64,000 nt of DNA from Serratia fonticola (lineage in GTDB: Bacteria; Pseudomonadota; Gammaproteobacteria; Enterobacterales; Enterobacteriaceae). The notes beneath the pieces were generated by a model. The model was given only the letters and a program-made list of their open reading frames with translations, did no database searches and had not been told where the DNA came from. The position numbers were made by a program, and so were the translations under genes. This document shows positions 1 to 10,459 of the stretch, piece by piece. Every line of letters begins with the position of its first letter. The first letter of the stretch is position 1. The DNA lies in NCBI RefSeq assembly GCF_001006005.1, contig NZ_CP011254.1, positions 3,658,001-3,722,000 on the forward strand. The letters are read 5' to 3'.

Positions 1-1
1 T

Positions 2-3000
2 GCCATTGGTCAAGGGAACTTTGTTGCAGCCCAATCAGCAAATGGTATCTCGATAGGCACATGGAGTGCTGCCAGGAGAGATGGCGCTGTAGCGTTGGGT
101 TGGTTTGCAAACGCACAGAATGAAAACGATGTTGCATTGGGTGCTAAGTCCGTTAGCGATATAACCGTTGCAACCCCAACGGGTGTAATCGCAGGAAAAA
201 CTTATGATTACGCCGGTATTGCCCCAACCAGCACCGTCAGTGTGGGTAATGTGGGCACAGAGCGTACCATTACCAACGTGGCCGCTGGGCGCGTTGACAG
301 TACCAGTACTGATGCGGTCAATGGTTCGCAACTAGCAGCAACCAACCAGGCTATCGACGATAATAAAACCCATTACTACAGCGTCAATGACAACGGTGTA
401 CAGGGGGCCAACTATAATAACGACGGCGCAACCGGGCTGAATGCCTTGGCTGCGGGTATTGGTGCTAACGGAGCAGGCGAAGGCTCTGTGGCTATGGGTA
501 ATAATTCCCATGCTGCGGGCGAGTCTAGCCTTGCCCAAGGTGTGGGTGCGACGGCAAACGGTGAGTCTGCCGTGGCGATCGGTACCGGTGCTATTTCTCA
601 CAACGTAGGCGATGTGGCTCTGGGTGCTGGTTCTGTTACCGCTGCAGCCGTGGCGACCACCGGTGCTACCATCGGCGGCAACCCTCATGCCTTTGCAGGT
701 ACGGCGCCAACCAGCACCGTCAGCGTGGGCGATGTCGGCGCAGAACGTACCATCACCAACGTGGCGGCTGGCCGTCTGAGCGATACCAGTACCGATGCGG
801 TGAACGGTTCACAGCTGAAAGCCACCAACGACCAGGTAGATATCAACACCACCAACATCACCAACAACACCACCGATATTAATGGGTTGAAGGATGATGC
901 GTTGCAGTGGGATCCTTCTCTGAATGCCTACAGTGCCGACCATATGGGTAATGGTCCAGCCAAGATCACCAACGTAGCCGCGGGGGATGTGACTGACACC
1001 AGTACCGATGCAATCAACGGTTCACAGTTGAAGAAAACCAACGATCAGGTGGATATCAACACCACCAACATCGCGACCAACACCACCGATATTACCAACC
1101 TGGGCGATACCGTCACCAACATCTACAACACCGGGACCAAGTACTTCCACGCCAACTCTACCGGTACAGATTCGTCTGTATTGGGTCAGGATGCGGTGGC
1201 GATTGGTATGGGCGCGATTTCTACCCATGACAATGATGTTGCCCTGGGTGCCGGTTCTGTTACCGCCGCTACCGTGGCGACTACCGGAGCCACCATTGGT
1301 GGGAATAGCTATACCTTCGCCGGGACTACACCAACCAGCACTGTCAGCGTGGGCGATGTCGGCGCAGAACGTACCATCACCAACGTGGCCGCAGGCCGCC
1401 TGAGTGATACCAGTACCGATGCGGTGAACGGTTCACAGCTGAAAGCCACCAACGACCAGGTAGATATCAACACCACCAACATCACCAACAACACCACCGA
1501 TATTAATGGGTTGAAGGATGATGCGTTGCAGTGGGATCCAGCTGCGAACGGCGGTGCGGGTGCTTACAGCGCCAACCACAAAGGCAATGGCACGTCCAAG
1601 ATCACCAACGTCACAGCGGGCGATCTGACGGCTACCAGCACCGATGCGGTGAACGGTTCACAGCTGAAGGCCACCAACGATCAGGTGGACATCAACACCA
1701 CCAACATCGCAACCAACACCACCGATATCACCAACCTGGGCGATACCGTAGAGAATATCTACAACACCGGGACCAAGTACTTCCACGCCAACTCTACCGG
1801 GACAGATTCGTCTGCGTTGGGTCAGGATGCGGTGGCCATCGGTATGGGCGCGATTTCTACCCATGACAATGATGTTGCCCTGGGTGCTGGTTCTGTGACT
1901 GCCGCAGCCGTAGCGACCACCGGTGCCACTATTGGTGGGAATAGCTATACCTTCGCCGGGACTGCACCAACCAGCACCGTCAGCGTGGGCGATGTCGGCG
2001 CAGAGCGTACCATCACCAACGTGGCCGCAGGCCGCCTGAGCGATACCAGTACCGATGCGGTGAACGGTTCCCAACTGAAAGCGACCAACGATCAGGTAGA
2101 CATCAACACCACCAACATCACCAACAACACCACCGATATTGATGGGTTGAAGGATGATGCGTTGCAATGGGATCCGGCTGCGAACGGCGGTGCGGGTGCT
2201 TACAGCGCCAACCACAAAGGCAATGGCACGTCCAAGATCACCAACGTCACAGCGGGCGATCTGACGGCTACCAGCACCGATGCGGTGAACGGTTCACAGC
2301 TGAAGGCCACCAACGATCAGGTGGACATCAACACCACCAACATCGCAACCAACACCACCGATATCACCAACCTGGGCGATACCGTAGAGAATATCTACAA
2401 CACCGGGACCAAGTATTTCCACGCCAACTCTACTGGTACAGATTCGTCTGCGCTGGGTCAGGATGCGGTGGCAATCGGTATGGGCGCGATTTCTACCCAT
2501 GATAACGATGTCGCCTTGGGGGCCGGTTCTGTTACCGCCGCAGCCGTAGCGACCACCGGTGCCACCATTGGTGGGAATAGCTATACCTTCGCCGGGACTA
2601 CACCAACCAGCACTGTCAGCGTGGGCGATGTCGGCGCAGAACGTACCATCACCAACGTCGCCGCAGGCCGCCTGAGTGATACCAGTACCGATGCGGTGAA
2701 CGGTTCACAGCTGAAAGCCACCAACGACCAGGTAGGTATCAACACTACCAACATCACCAACAACACCACCGATATTAATGGGTTGAAGGATGATGCGTTG
2801 CAGTGGGATCCGGCCGCGAACGGCGGTGCGGGTGCTTACAGCGCCAACCACAAAGGTAATGGTACGTCCAAGATCACCAACGTTACTGCGGGCGATCTGA
2901 CGGATACCAGCACCGATGCGGTGAACGGTTCACAGTTGAAAGCGACCAACGATCAGGTGGACATCAACACCACCAACATCGCGACCAACACCACCGATAT

Positions 3001-6000
3001 CACCAACCTGGGCGATACCGTAGAGAATATCTACAACACCGGGACCAAGTACTTCCACGCCAACTCTACCGGCACTGACTCTGTGGCCTCTGGCCTGGAT
3101 GCGGTAGCCATCGGTATGGGCGCGATTTCTACCCATGACAATGATGTTGCCCTGGGTGCTGGTTCTGTGACTGCTGCAGCCGTGGCGACCACCGGTGCCA
3201 CTATTGGTGGGAATAGCTATACCTTCGCCGGTACGGCACCAACCAGCACTGTCAGCGTGGGTGATGTCGGCGCAGAACGTACCATCACCAACGTGGCCGC
3301 CGGTCGCCTGAGTGATACCAGTACCGATGCGGTGAACGGTTCACAGCTGAAAGCCACCAACGACCAGGTAGATATCAACACCACCGATATTAATGGGTTG
3401 AAGGATGATGCGTTGCAGTGGGATCCGGCCGCGAACGGCGGTGCAGGAGCTTACAGTGCCAACCACAAAGGCAATGGCACGTCCAAGATCACCAACGTTA
3501 CTGCGGGCGATCTGACGGATACCAGCACCGACGCGGTCAATGGTTCACAGCTGAAGGCAACCAACGATCAGGTGGACATCAACACCACCAACATCGCGAC
3601 CAACACCACCGATATCACCAACCTGGGCGATACCGTAGAGAATATCTACAACACCGGGACCAAGTACTTCCACGCCAACTCTACCGGGACAGATTCGTCT
3701 GCGCTGGGTCAGGATGCGGTGGCCATCGGTATGGGCGCTATTGCCAGCGCAGATGGCAGCATCGCTCTGGGGGCCGGTTCGCTGGCAGACGGCAGCACGC
3801 TGTCTCATGAAGCGTATCTGGTAGGCGGCAAAGCGAAGGGTGAAGTGAACGTTGGCGATCGTCGTCTTACCGGGCTGTCTGCCGGTGCGGACGATACGGA
3901 TGCGGTCAACGTGGCACAGCTGAAAGCCACGGCAGCGGGTTCTGTCGCCGATGCGGTGATGTATGACAACAGCACCCACAACAACATCACTCTGGGTGGT
4001 AATACCTATGACAACAGCACGCACACCGGTGGTACCACTATCACCAACGTGGCTGATGGCGTAGCACCAAGCGATGCGGTGAACTTCTCACAACTGACCG
4101 AAACCAACAACAACGTGACTAACCTGGGCGATACCGTTACCAACCTGGGCGACACTATTACCAATATCAACGACCACGGCACCAAGTACTTCCATGCTAA
4201 TTCTACCGGCACAGATTCATCTGCGCTGGGTCAGGATTCCGTGGCGATTGGTATGGGCGCTATCTCGACGCATGACAACGATGTGGCACTGGGTGCAGGT
4301 TCTAAAACGACAGCAGCAGTCGGAACTGCTGGGACTACCATCAACGGTGACAAGTACACCTTTGCTGGGACTACCCCAAGCAGCACCGTCAGCGTGGGTG
4401 ATGTCGGCGCAGAACGTACCATCACTAACGTGGCCGCAGGTCGTCTGAATGCGGACAGTACTGATGCGGTGAACGGTTCACAGCTGTTTGCGACTAACCA
4501 GTCTATCGATACGCTGGGTACGCAGGTTGAGACCAACACCACCAATATCGCGACCAATACCACCAACATCGCCAACAACACCACGAATATTGCGGGTAAC
4601 ACCAACAATATTAATGAGTTGAAGGATGATGCGTTGCAGTGGGATCCGGCCGCGAACGGCGGTGCAGGAGCTTACAGTGCCAACCACAAAGGCAATGGCC
4701 CGGCCAAGATCACCAACGTAGCTGCGGGTGACCTGACGGATACCAGCACCGACGCGGTCAATGGTTCACAGCTGAAAGCGACCAACGATCAGCTGGACAT
4801 TAACACCACCAACATCGCGGGTAACACCACAGCGATCACCAACCTGGGCGATACCGTAGACAACATCTACAACACCGGGACCAAGTACTTCCATGCCAAC
4901 TCTACCGGCACGGACTCTGTGGCCTCGGGTCTGGATGCGGTAGCCATCGGTATGGGTGCTATCGCCAGTGCCGATGGCAGCATCGCTCTGGGTGCCGGTT
5001 CGCTGGCAGACGGCAGCACCTTGTCTCATGAAGCGTACCTGGTCGGCGGCACAGCGAAAGGTGAAGTGAACGTAGGAGATCGTCGTATTACCGGGCTGTC
5101 TGCCGGTGCAGACGATACGGATGCGGTCAACGTGGCACAGCTGAAAGCCACAGCTGCGGGTTCTGTCGCCGATGCGGTGATGTATGACAACAGCACCCAC
5201 AACAACATTACCCTAGGTGGCAATACTTACGACAACAGTACGCACACCGGTGGTACCACTATCACTAACGTGGCGGATGGCGTAGCGCCAAGCGATGCGG
5301 TGAACTATTCACAGCTGACCGAAACCAATAACCAGGTAACGACGAACACCACCAACATCGCCAACAACACCACCAACATTAATGGGTTGAAGGATGATGC
5401 CCTGCAGTGGGATGCGTCTCTGAATGCCTACAGCGCCGACCATATGGGCAACGGCCCGGCCAAGATCACCAACGTAGCTGCGGGTGACCTGACGGATACC
5501 AGCACCGACGCGGTCAATGGTTCACAGCTGAAAGCGACCAACGATCAGGTGGATATCAACACCACCAATATCGCGGGTAACACCACAGCTATCACCAACC
5601 TGGGCGATACCGTAGAGAATATCTACAACACCGGGACCAAGTACTTCCATGCCAACTCTACCGGCACGGACTCTGTGGCCTCTGGTCTGGATGCGGTAGC
5701 AATTGGTATGGGCGCTATTGCCAGTGCCGATGGCAGCATCGCTCTGGGTGCCGGTTCGCTGGCAGATGGCAGCACCTTGTCTCATGAAGCGTACCTGGTA
5801 GGCGGCACAGCGAAGGGTGAAGTGAACGTGGGCGATCGTCGTATTACCGGGCTGGCTGCCGGTGCAGACGATACGGACGCGGTCAACGTGGCACAGCTGA
5901 AACAGGTTGCCACTGAATCGGTTGCCGATGCGGTGATGTATGACAACAGCACCCACAACAACATCACTCTGGGTGGCGACACCTACGACAACAGCACCCA

Positions 6001-9000
6001 CACCGGTGGCACTACTATCACCAACGTGGCTGATGGCGTAGCGCCAAGCGATGCGGTGAACTTCTCACAACTGACCGAAACCAACAACAGCGTCACCAAC
6101 CTGGGCGACACCGTTAATAACATCTACACCACCGGGACCAAGTACTTCCACGCCAACTCCACCGGTACGGATTCTGTAGCCTCGGGTCTGGATGCGGTAG
6201 CCATCGGCATGGGCGCTATTGCCAGTGCGGATAACAGCATTGCCTTGGGCGCAGGTTCTCTGGCCAACGGCAGCACCTTGTCTCACCAGGCGTATCTGGT
6301 CGGTGGGACTGCGAAGGGTGAAGTGAACGTGGGTAATCGCCGTATTACCGGGGTGGCTGCTGGTGCAGACGCAACGGATGCGGTGAACGTGGAGCAGTTG
6401 GCCGCCGTAGTGAACCATTATTACAGCTTTAATGATGCGGGCACTCACGATATCAACTACGACAACGCTGGCGCGACAGGGGCCAACTCAATTGCTGCAG
6501 GTATCAACGCCGCAGCGAGAGGAGACGGATCGGTTGCTACTGGTGTGGCTGCAATGGCAAATGGGAGCCATTCAATCAGCCTGGGCTACGGCACCGTCGT
6601 TAATGGTGCACGCTCGGCGGCGATTGGTGATCCAACCGTGGTCAACGGTGATGACAGCTATTCACTGGGTAACGACAACCTTATTGACTCCAACAAAGTC
6701 TTTGTTGTCGGTAGTAACGTGAAAGTCGACGCCGGATTGGATGGAGCGGTCGTGCTGGGCGATAGCTCTACGGCCAGCGCTGCTGTGGCAACGACGGGTG
6801 TGACCCTCAACGGTAAAGACTATGCCTTCGCCGGGACTACACCGACCAGTTCGGTCAGCGTAGGAGCTGTGGGCGCAGAACGGACTATCACCAACGTGGC
6901 CGCAGGCCGTCTGAATGGTGACAGCACCGATGCGGTGAACGGTTCACAACTGTTTGCCACCAACCAGGCGATCGATGGCCTGCAAGGCGGCAGCGTTCAG
7001 TATGATAAGCATACTGACGGCACGGTGAACTACAACAACGTAACGTTGGGTGGCGACACCTACGACAACAGCACCCACACCGGTGGCACCACTATCACCA
7101 ACGTGGCGGATGGTAAGGCACCAAGCGACGCGGTTAACTTCTCGCAGTTGACCGAAACCAACAACAACGTGACCAATCTGGGCGATACCGTTACCAACCT
7201 GGGTGACACTGTTACCAACCTCGGCGATACCGTTACCAACATCAACGACCACGGCACCAAGTACTTCCACGCCAACTCAACTGGCACGGATTCTGTGGCT
7301 TCGGGGATTGATGCAGTGGCAATCGGTATGGGCGCAGTGGCCAGTGCTGACGGCAGCGTTGCTTTGGGCGCAGGTTCTCTGGCCGATGGCAGCACGCTGG
7401 CACATGAAGCCTACCTGGTAGGTGGCACAGCGAAGGGGGAAGTGAACGTGGGCGATCGTCGTATTACCGGGTTGGCTGCCGGTGCTGACGACGCGGATGC
7501 GGTCAACGTGGCACAACTGAAACAGGTTGCCACTGAATCGGTTGCCGATGTTGTTAAATATGACAACAGTACCCACAACAACATCACCTTGGATGGCAAC
7601 ACTTACGACAACAGCACGCATACCGGTGGTACCACCATCACTAACGTGGCGGACGGTAAGGCACCAAGCGATGCGGTGAACTATTCACAGCTGACCGAAA
7701 CCAACACCAACATCACCAACCTGGGTGATACCGTTACCAACATCAACAACAAGGGCACCAAGTACTTCCACGCCAACTCTACCGGCACGGATTCTGTCGC
7801 CACGGGCATTGATGCAGTAGCAATCGGTATGGGCGCAGTCGCCAGTGCTGATGGCAGTATCGCTTTGGGCGCAGGTTCTCTGGCCAACGGCAGCACTTTG
7901 TCTCACCAGGCGTATCTGGTTGGCGGGACTGCGAAGGGTGAAGTGAACGTGGGCGATCGTCGTATTACCGGGCTGTCTGCCGGTGCGGACGATGCAGATG
8001 CGGTGAACGTCGCGCAGCTGAAACAAGTGACCTCCGGTGCGGTTGCCGATGCGGTGATGTATGACAACAGCACCCATAACAACATTACCCTGGGCGGCAC
8101 CACTTACGACAACAGCACGCACACCGGCGGTACCACCATCACTAACGTGGCGGACGGTAAAGCACCAAGCGACGCGGTTAACTACTCTCAATTGACCGAG
8201 ACCAATAACCAGGTGGCCATCAACACCACCAATATCACTAACAACACCAATGACATTAATGGGTTGAAGGATGATGCGTTGCAGTGGGATGCCAAAGCCA
8301 ACGGGGGCAAAGGGGCTTACAGTGCCAACCATATGGGTAATGGCCCTGCCAAGATCACCTACGTCGCTGCAGGGGATATTAGTGCCACCAGTACCGATGC
8401 GGTGAACGGTTCGCAGCTGTTTGGCTTGCAGACTGAAATCACCAACATCACTAACAATGGGGTCAAGTACTTCCACGCCAACTCAACGGCGGCTGACTCC
8501 AAAGCTGTGAGCGCCGAGTCAATTGCGGTGGGGGGTAATGCACAAGCTTCCGGTGTGAGTTCCATCGCCATGGGCAGCAATGCTCAGACCAGCACTGACC
8601 ATTCAGTGGCTATCGGTGGTTCAAGCAGCGTGACCGGTAAGACCGGTACGGCAATTGGCGATGGTGCCATCGTAACGGCGGATAACGCTGTGGCGCTGGG
8701 GGCTGGATCGGTTGCGGATCGGATGAACTCGGTTTCTGTGGGCTCCAAAGGTAAGGAACGCCAGATCACCAACGTGGCTGCGGGTACTGAGGATACCGAT
8801 GCGGTGAACCTGGCTCAGTTGAAGCAGGTATCGGGTGATATCACCAATATCGACAACTCAGTGAAGCAGAACAGCACGGATATCACCAATATCCAAAACG
8901 GTACCGACGGCATGTTCCAGGTTAAGAATACTGACAACCTGCCGAAACCGAGTGTGACGGGTAATAACTCGGTTGCCGGTGGTGCGGGCTCCAAAGCGTC

Positions 9001-9541
9001 GGGTAACAACAGCATGGCGGTGGGCACGTCGTCCACAGCCTCTGGTGCCAACTCAGTCGCGTTGGGTAACGGGTCTTCTGCCACTGCGGAGAACTCGGTC
9101 GCTCTGGGTTCTGGCTCGGTAGCGGATAGAACCAACAGCGTGTCTGTCGGTTCTGCCGGTAACGAACGTCAGATCACCAACGTGGCAGCCGGTACCAAAG
9201 GCACGGATGGCGTTAACGTCAACCAGTTGACCAGCGGTATCAACGAGTCGAAAGAGTATACCAACAGCAAGTTTAGCGACCTGAAAAACCAGGTTGATAA
9301 GCAAAACGACAAGTTGGAAGGCGGGATTGCCGGTGCGATGGCGATGGCAAGTATGCCACAGCCATACTCAGCAGGGGCCAGCATGTTCAGCATGGGTGGC
9401 GCCAGCTACGGTAGCCAGGGTGCAGTAGCAATGGGTGTGTCAACCATTTCCGACAACGGCAAGTGGGTGACCAAACTGCAAGGGACCACGACCACGCAAG
9501 GGGATGTAGGTGTCGCAGTAGGGGTAGGTTATCAATGGTAA
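2..9541 (+). CDS. Giant trimeric autotransporter adhesin (YadA/Hia type), 5' end outside the window
   Basis: The frame is open from base 2, so the start and signal peptide lie upstream; about 3,179 residues are visible. The sequence is built from YadA-like head repeats (VALGAGS, DAVAIGMGAI), neck motifs (ERTITNVAAGRLSDTSTDAV, QITNVAAG), the recurring KYFHANSTGTDS motif, and NTTNI/NLGDTV stretches that suit trimeric coiled-coil stalk. The last 80 or so residues (about 9290-9541) form a YadA anchor and end in GVGYQW, an aromatic terminus typical of outer-membrane beta-barrels. Family knowledge: three chains share one 12-stranded barrel and present the heads for binding to host, matrix or other cells. 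The gene is followed by two exported-protein genes on the same strand. The receptor cannot be inferred. The near-identical repeats make assembly errors and copy-number variation likely. Confidence 0.96.
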   Translation, partial: AIGQGNFVAAQSANGISIGTWSAARRDGAVALGWFANAQNENDVALGAKSVSDITVATPTGVIAGKTYDYAGIAPTSTVSVGNVGTERTITNVAAGRVDSTSTDAVNGSQLAATNQAIDDNKTHYYSVNDNGVQGANYNNDGATGLNALAAGIGANGAGEGSVAMGNNSHAAGESSLAQGVGATANGESAVAIGTGAISHNVGDVALGAGSVTAAAVATTGATIGGNPHAFAGTAPTSTVSVGDVGAERTITNVAAGRLSDTSTDAVNGSQLKATNDQVDINTTNITNNTTDINGLKDDALQWDPSLNAYSADHMGNGPAKITNVAAGDVTDTSTDAINGSQLKKTNDQVDINTTNIATNTTDITNLGDTVTNIYNTGTKYFHANSTGTDSSVLGQDAVAIGMGAISTHDNDVALGAGSVTAATVATTGATIGGNSYTFAGTTPTSTVSVGDVGAERTITNVAAGRLSDTSTDAVNGSQLKATNDQVDINTTNITNNTTDINGLKDDALQWDPAANGGAGAYSANHKGNGTSKITNVTAGDLTATSTDAVNGSQLKATNDQVDINTTNIATNTTDITNLGDTVENIYNTGTKYFHANSTGTDSSALGQDAVAIGMGAISTHDNDVALGAGSVTAAAVATTGATIGGNSYTFAGTAPTSTVSVGDVGAERTITNVAAGRLSDTSTDAVNGSQLKATNDQVDINTTNITNNTTDIDGLKDDALQWDPAANGGAGAYSANHKGNGTSKITNVTAGDLTATSTDAVNGSQLKATNDQVDINTTNIATNTTDITNLGDTVENIYNTGTKYFHANSTGTDSSALGQDAVAIGMGAISTHDNDVALGAGSVTAAAVATTGATIGGNSYTFAGTTPTSTVSVGDVGAERTITNVAAGRLSDTSTDAVNGSQLKATNDQVGINTTNITNNTTDINGLKDDALQWDPAANGGAGAYSANHKGNGTSKITNVTAGDLTDTSTDAVNGSQLKATNDQVDINTTNIATNTTDITNLGDTVENIYNTGTKYFHANSTGTDSVASGLDAVAIGMGAISTHDNDVALGAGSVTAAAVATTGATIGGNSYTFAGTAPTSTVSVGDVGAERTITNVAAGRLSDTSTDAVNGSQLKATNDQVDINTTDINGLKDDALQWDPAANGGAGAYSANHKGNGTSKITNVTAGDLTDTSTDAVNGSQLKATNDQVDINTTNIATNTTDITNLGDTVENIYNTGTKYFHANSTGTDSSALGQDAVAIGMGAIASADGSIALGAGSLADGSTLSHEAYLVGGKAKGEVNVGDRRLTGLSAGADDTDAVNVAQLKATAAGSVADAVMYDNSTHNNITLGGNTYDNSTHTGGTTITNVADGVAPSDAVNFSQLTETNNNVTNLGDTVTNLGDTITNINDHGTKYFHANSTGTDSSALGQDSVAIGMGAISTHDNDVALGAGSKTTAAVGTAGTTINGDKYTFAGTTPSSTVSVGDVGAERTITNVAAGRLNADSTDAVNGSQLFATNQSIDTLGTQVETNTTNIATNTTNIANNTTNIAGNTNNINELKDDALQWDPAANGGAGAYSANHKGNGPAKITNVAAGDLTDTSTDAVNGSQLKATNDQLDINTTNIAGNTTAITNLGDTVDNIYNTGTKYFHANSTGTDSVASGLDAVAIGMGAIASADGSIALGAGSLADGSTLSHEAYLVGGTAKGEVNVGDRRITGLSAGADDTDAVNVAQLKATAAGSVADAVMYDNSTHNNITLGGNTYDNSTHTGGTTITNVADGVAPSDAVNYSQLTETNNQVTTNTTNIANNTTNINGLKDDALQWDASLNAYSADHMGNGPAKITNVAAGDLTDTSTDAVNGSQLKATNDQVDINTTNIAGNTTAITNLGDTVENIYNTGTKYFHANSTGTDSVASGLDAVAIGMGAIASADGSIALGAGSLADGSTLSHEAYLVGGTAKGEVNVGDRRITGLAAGADDTDAVNVAQLKQVATESVADAVMYDNSTHNNITLGGDTYDNSTHTGGTTITNVADGVAPSDAVNFSQLTETNNSVTNLGDTVNNIYTTGTKYFHANSTGTDSVASGLDAVAIGMGAIASADNSIALGAGSLANGSTLSHQAYLVGGTAKGEVNVGNRRITGVAAGADATDAVNVEQLAAVVNHYYSFNDAGTHDINYDNAGATGANSIAAGINAAARGDGSVATGVAAMANGSHSISLGYGTVVNGARSAAIGDPTVVNGDDSYSLGNDNLIDSNKVFVVGSNVKVDAGLDGAVVLGDSSTASAAVATTGVTLNGKDYAFAGTTPTSSVSVGAVGAERTITNVAAGRLNGDSTDAVNGSQLFATNQAIDGLQGGSVQYDKHTDGTVNYNNVTLGGDTYDNSTHTGGTTITNVADGKAPSDAVNFSQLTETNNNVTNLGDTVTNLGDTVTNLGDTVTNINDHGTKYFHANSTGTDSVASGIDAVAIGMGAVASADGSVALGAGSLADGSTLAHEAYLVGGTAKGEVNVGDRRITGLAAGADDADAVNVAQLKQVATESVADVVKYDNSTHNNITLDGNTYDNSTHTGGTTITNVADGKAPSDAVNYSQLTETNTNITNLGDTVTNINNKGTKYFHANSTGTDSVATGIDAVAIGMGAVASADGSIALGAGSLANGSTLSHQAYLVGGTAKGEVNVGDRRITGLSAGADDADAVNVAQLKQVTSGAVADAVMYDNSTHNNITLGGTTYDNSTHTGGTTITNVADGKAPSDAVNYSQLTETNNQVAINTTNITNNTNDINGLKDDALQWDAKANGGKGAYSANHMGNGPAKITYVAAGDISATSTDAVNGSQLFGLQTEITNITNNGVKYFHANSTAADSKAVSAESIAVGGNAQASGVSSIAMGSNAQTSTDHSVAIGGSSSVTGKTGTAIGDGAIVTADNAVALGAGSVADRMNSVSVGSKGKERQITNVAAGTEDTDAVNLAQLKQVSGDITNIDNSVKQNSTDITNIQNGTDGMFQVKNTDNLPKPSVTGNNSVAGGAGSKASGNNSMAVGTSSTASGANSVALGNGSSATAENSVALGSGSVADRTNSVSVGSAGNERQITNVAAGTKGTDGVNVNQLTSGINESKEYTNSKFSDLKNQVDKQNDKLEGGIAGAMAMASMPQPYSAGASMFSMGGASYGSQGAVAMGVSTISDNGKWVTKLQGTTTTQGDVGVAVGVGYQW
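1136..3658 (+). repeat. Tandem 636-bp repeats inside the adhesin gene
   Basis: The in-frame TKYFHANSTGTDS codons recur at 1136, 1772, 2408, 3044 and 3659. This gives three units of exactly 636 bp (212 codons) and a fourth of 615 bp that lacks 21 bp (7 codons of the NTTNI stretch near 3380). The units are almost identical in DNA as well as protein, which points to recent duplication or gene conversion. Each unit holds one head, a neck, a GLKDDALQWDP segment, a second neck and a short stalk. Related but more diverged modules continue to about 8500. Confidence 0.9.
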
Positions 9542-9574
9542 AACGTTAATTTAATCGATAACCGTAATGTACAA

Positions 9575-9602
9575 GCTCTGGTGGCGGCAACGTCACCAGA
9601 GC
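9575..9602 (+). terminator. Hairpin between adhesin and lipoprotein genes
   Basis: GCTCTGGTG pairs with CACCAGAGC (9 bp, 10-base loop). No T-run follows, so this is more likely an mRNA processing, stabilising or partial attenuation structure inside the operon than a full terminator. Confidence 0.45.
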
Positions 9603-9633
9603 AACAGTAAAAACTCTTAAACTAGGCGGACTT

Positions 9634-10440
9634 ATGTTTTCTTTTTCCAAAAGCGCTCGTGTGGTTCTGGCGGCAGCCATTGTGCTCTCCATGTCGGGAT
9701 GTACTCGTAGTATCAGCCAGGTAGACAATGCCGGGCATACCGCAAACCCGGTTTTCCCGCAGATGGACAACGCAACCCGTAAAGAGGGGAGCTACGTCAA
9801 TCTGGATAACCTCAATATGATCAAGCCGGGCATGACCAAAAACCAACTCTATCAACTGATCGGTGCGCCTCATTTCTCTGAGGGGGTATTCGGTGTGAAA
9901 GAGTGGGATTACATTCTGAAGTTCAGAATGGCCAGCGGTAATGATTTGGTTTGTCAGTACAAAGTGGTGTTCGATCAGGATCTGATCGCGCAGTCCTTCT
10001 TCTTCCAACCAGAAAACTGCCTGGAAAAATTGAAGGCGGCTCCAACTGTCGTGAAGCATGAGGCTCCATCTTCACCGGTGACTTTCAATGCCAACATGCT
10101 GTTTGGTTTTAACAGCGCGGTATTGTCGGCGGCAGGGGTTAATGAACTGACGGGGTTTGCGAACAAAATCAAGCAAACCAACCTGAATGAAAAGAGCATC
10201 ATCATTATCGGCCATACCGATCGTCTGGGTAGCAAAGCTTATAATCAGCAGCTTTCCTTAAAGCGTGCCGAATCTGTGCGCGATCTGTTGGTGTCAAACG
10301 GCATCAGCCGTCAGATTATTCAGGTGGAGGGGGCAGGAGCCTCCGAGCCGTTAGTCGCTTGCCCAGGCAAAAAATCGGCGAAAGTGGTTGAGTGTTTGGC
10401 ACCTAACCGCCGGATCGTGATTGAGTTCACCAGCAAATAA
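9634..10440 (+). CDS. OmpA-family lipoprotein with SmpA/OmlA-like N-terminal domain
   Basis: 268 residues. A lipoprotein signal ends in LSMSGC (Cys23), and the +2 residue is Thr, not the Asp that retains lipoproteins in the inner membrane, so outer-membrane location is expected. Residues about 45-120 resemble the SmpA/OmlA (BamE-like) fold (IKPGMTKNQLYQLIGAPH). Residues about 150-265 are an OmpA C-terminal peptidoglycan-binding domain (IIIIGHTDRLGSKAYNQQLS, KRAESV). It starts 92 bp after the adhesin stop on the same strand. In Salmonella a small lipoprotein, SadB, helps export of the trimeric adhesin SadA; a comparable helper or anchoring role here is inference from position and domains. Confidence 0.85.
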   Translation: MFSFSKSARVVLAAAIVLSMSGCTRSISQVDNAGHTANPVFPQMDNATRKEGSYVNLDNLNMIKPGMTKNQLYQLIGAPHFSEGVFGVKEWDYILKFRMASGNDLVCQYKVVFDQDLIAQSFFFQPENCLEKLKAAPTVVKHEAPSSPVTFNANMLFGFNSAVLSAAGVNELTGFANKIKQTNLNEKSIIIIGHTDRLGSKAYNQQLSLKRAESVRDLLVSNGISRQIIQVEGAGASEPLVACPGKKSAKVVECLAPNRRIVIEFTSK

Positions 10441-10459
10441 GCTATTCAGGACAGATAAG

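Noticed and set aside
1136..3658. CRISPR-like or satellite-like direct repeats
   Set aside because: The repeats are 636 bp, in frame and code for adhesin modules, with no short-repeat and spacer pattern.
1658..8476. Long minus-strand ORFs under the adhesin gene (for example 1658-2215 and 7685-8476)
   Set aside because: They repeat with the adhesin units and translate to low-complexity shadow sequence with no ribosome sites.
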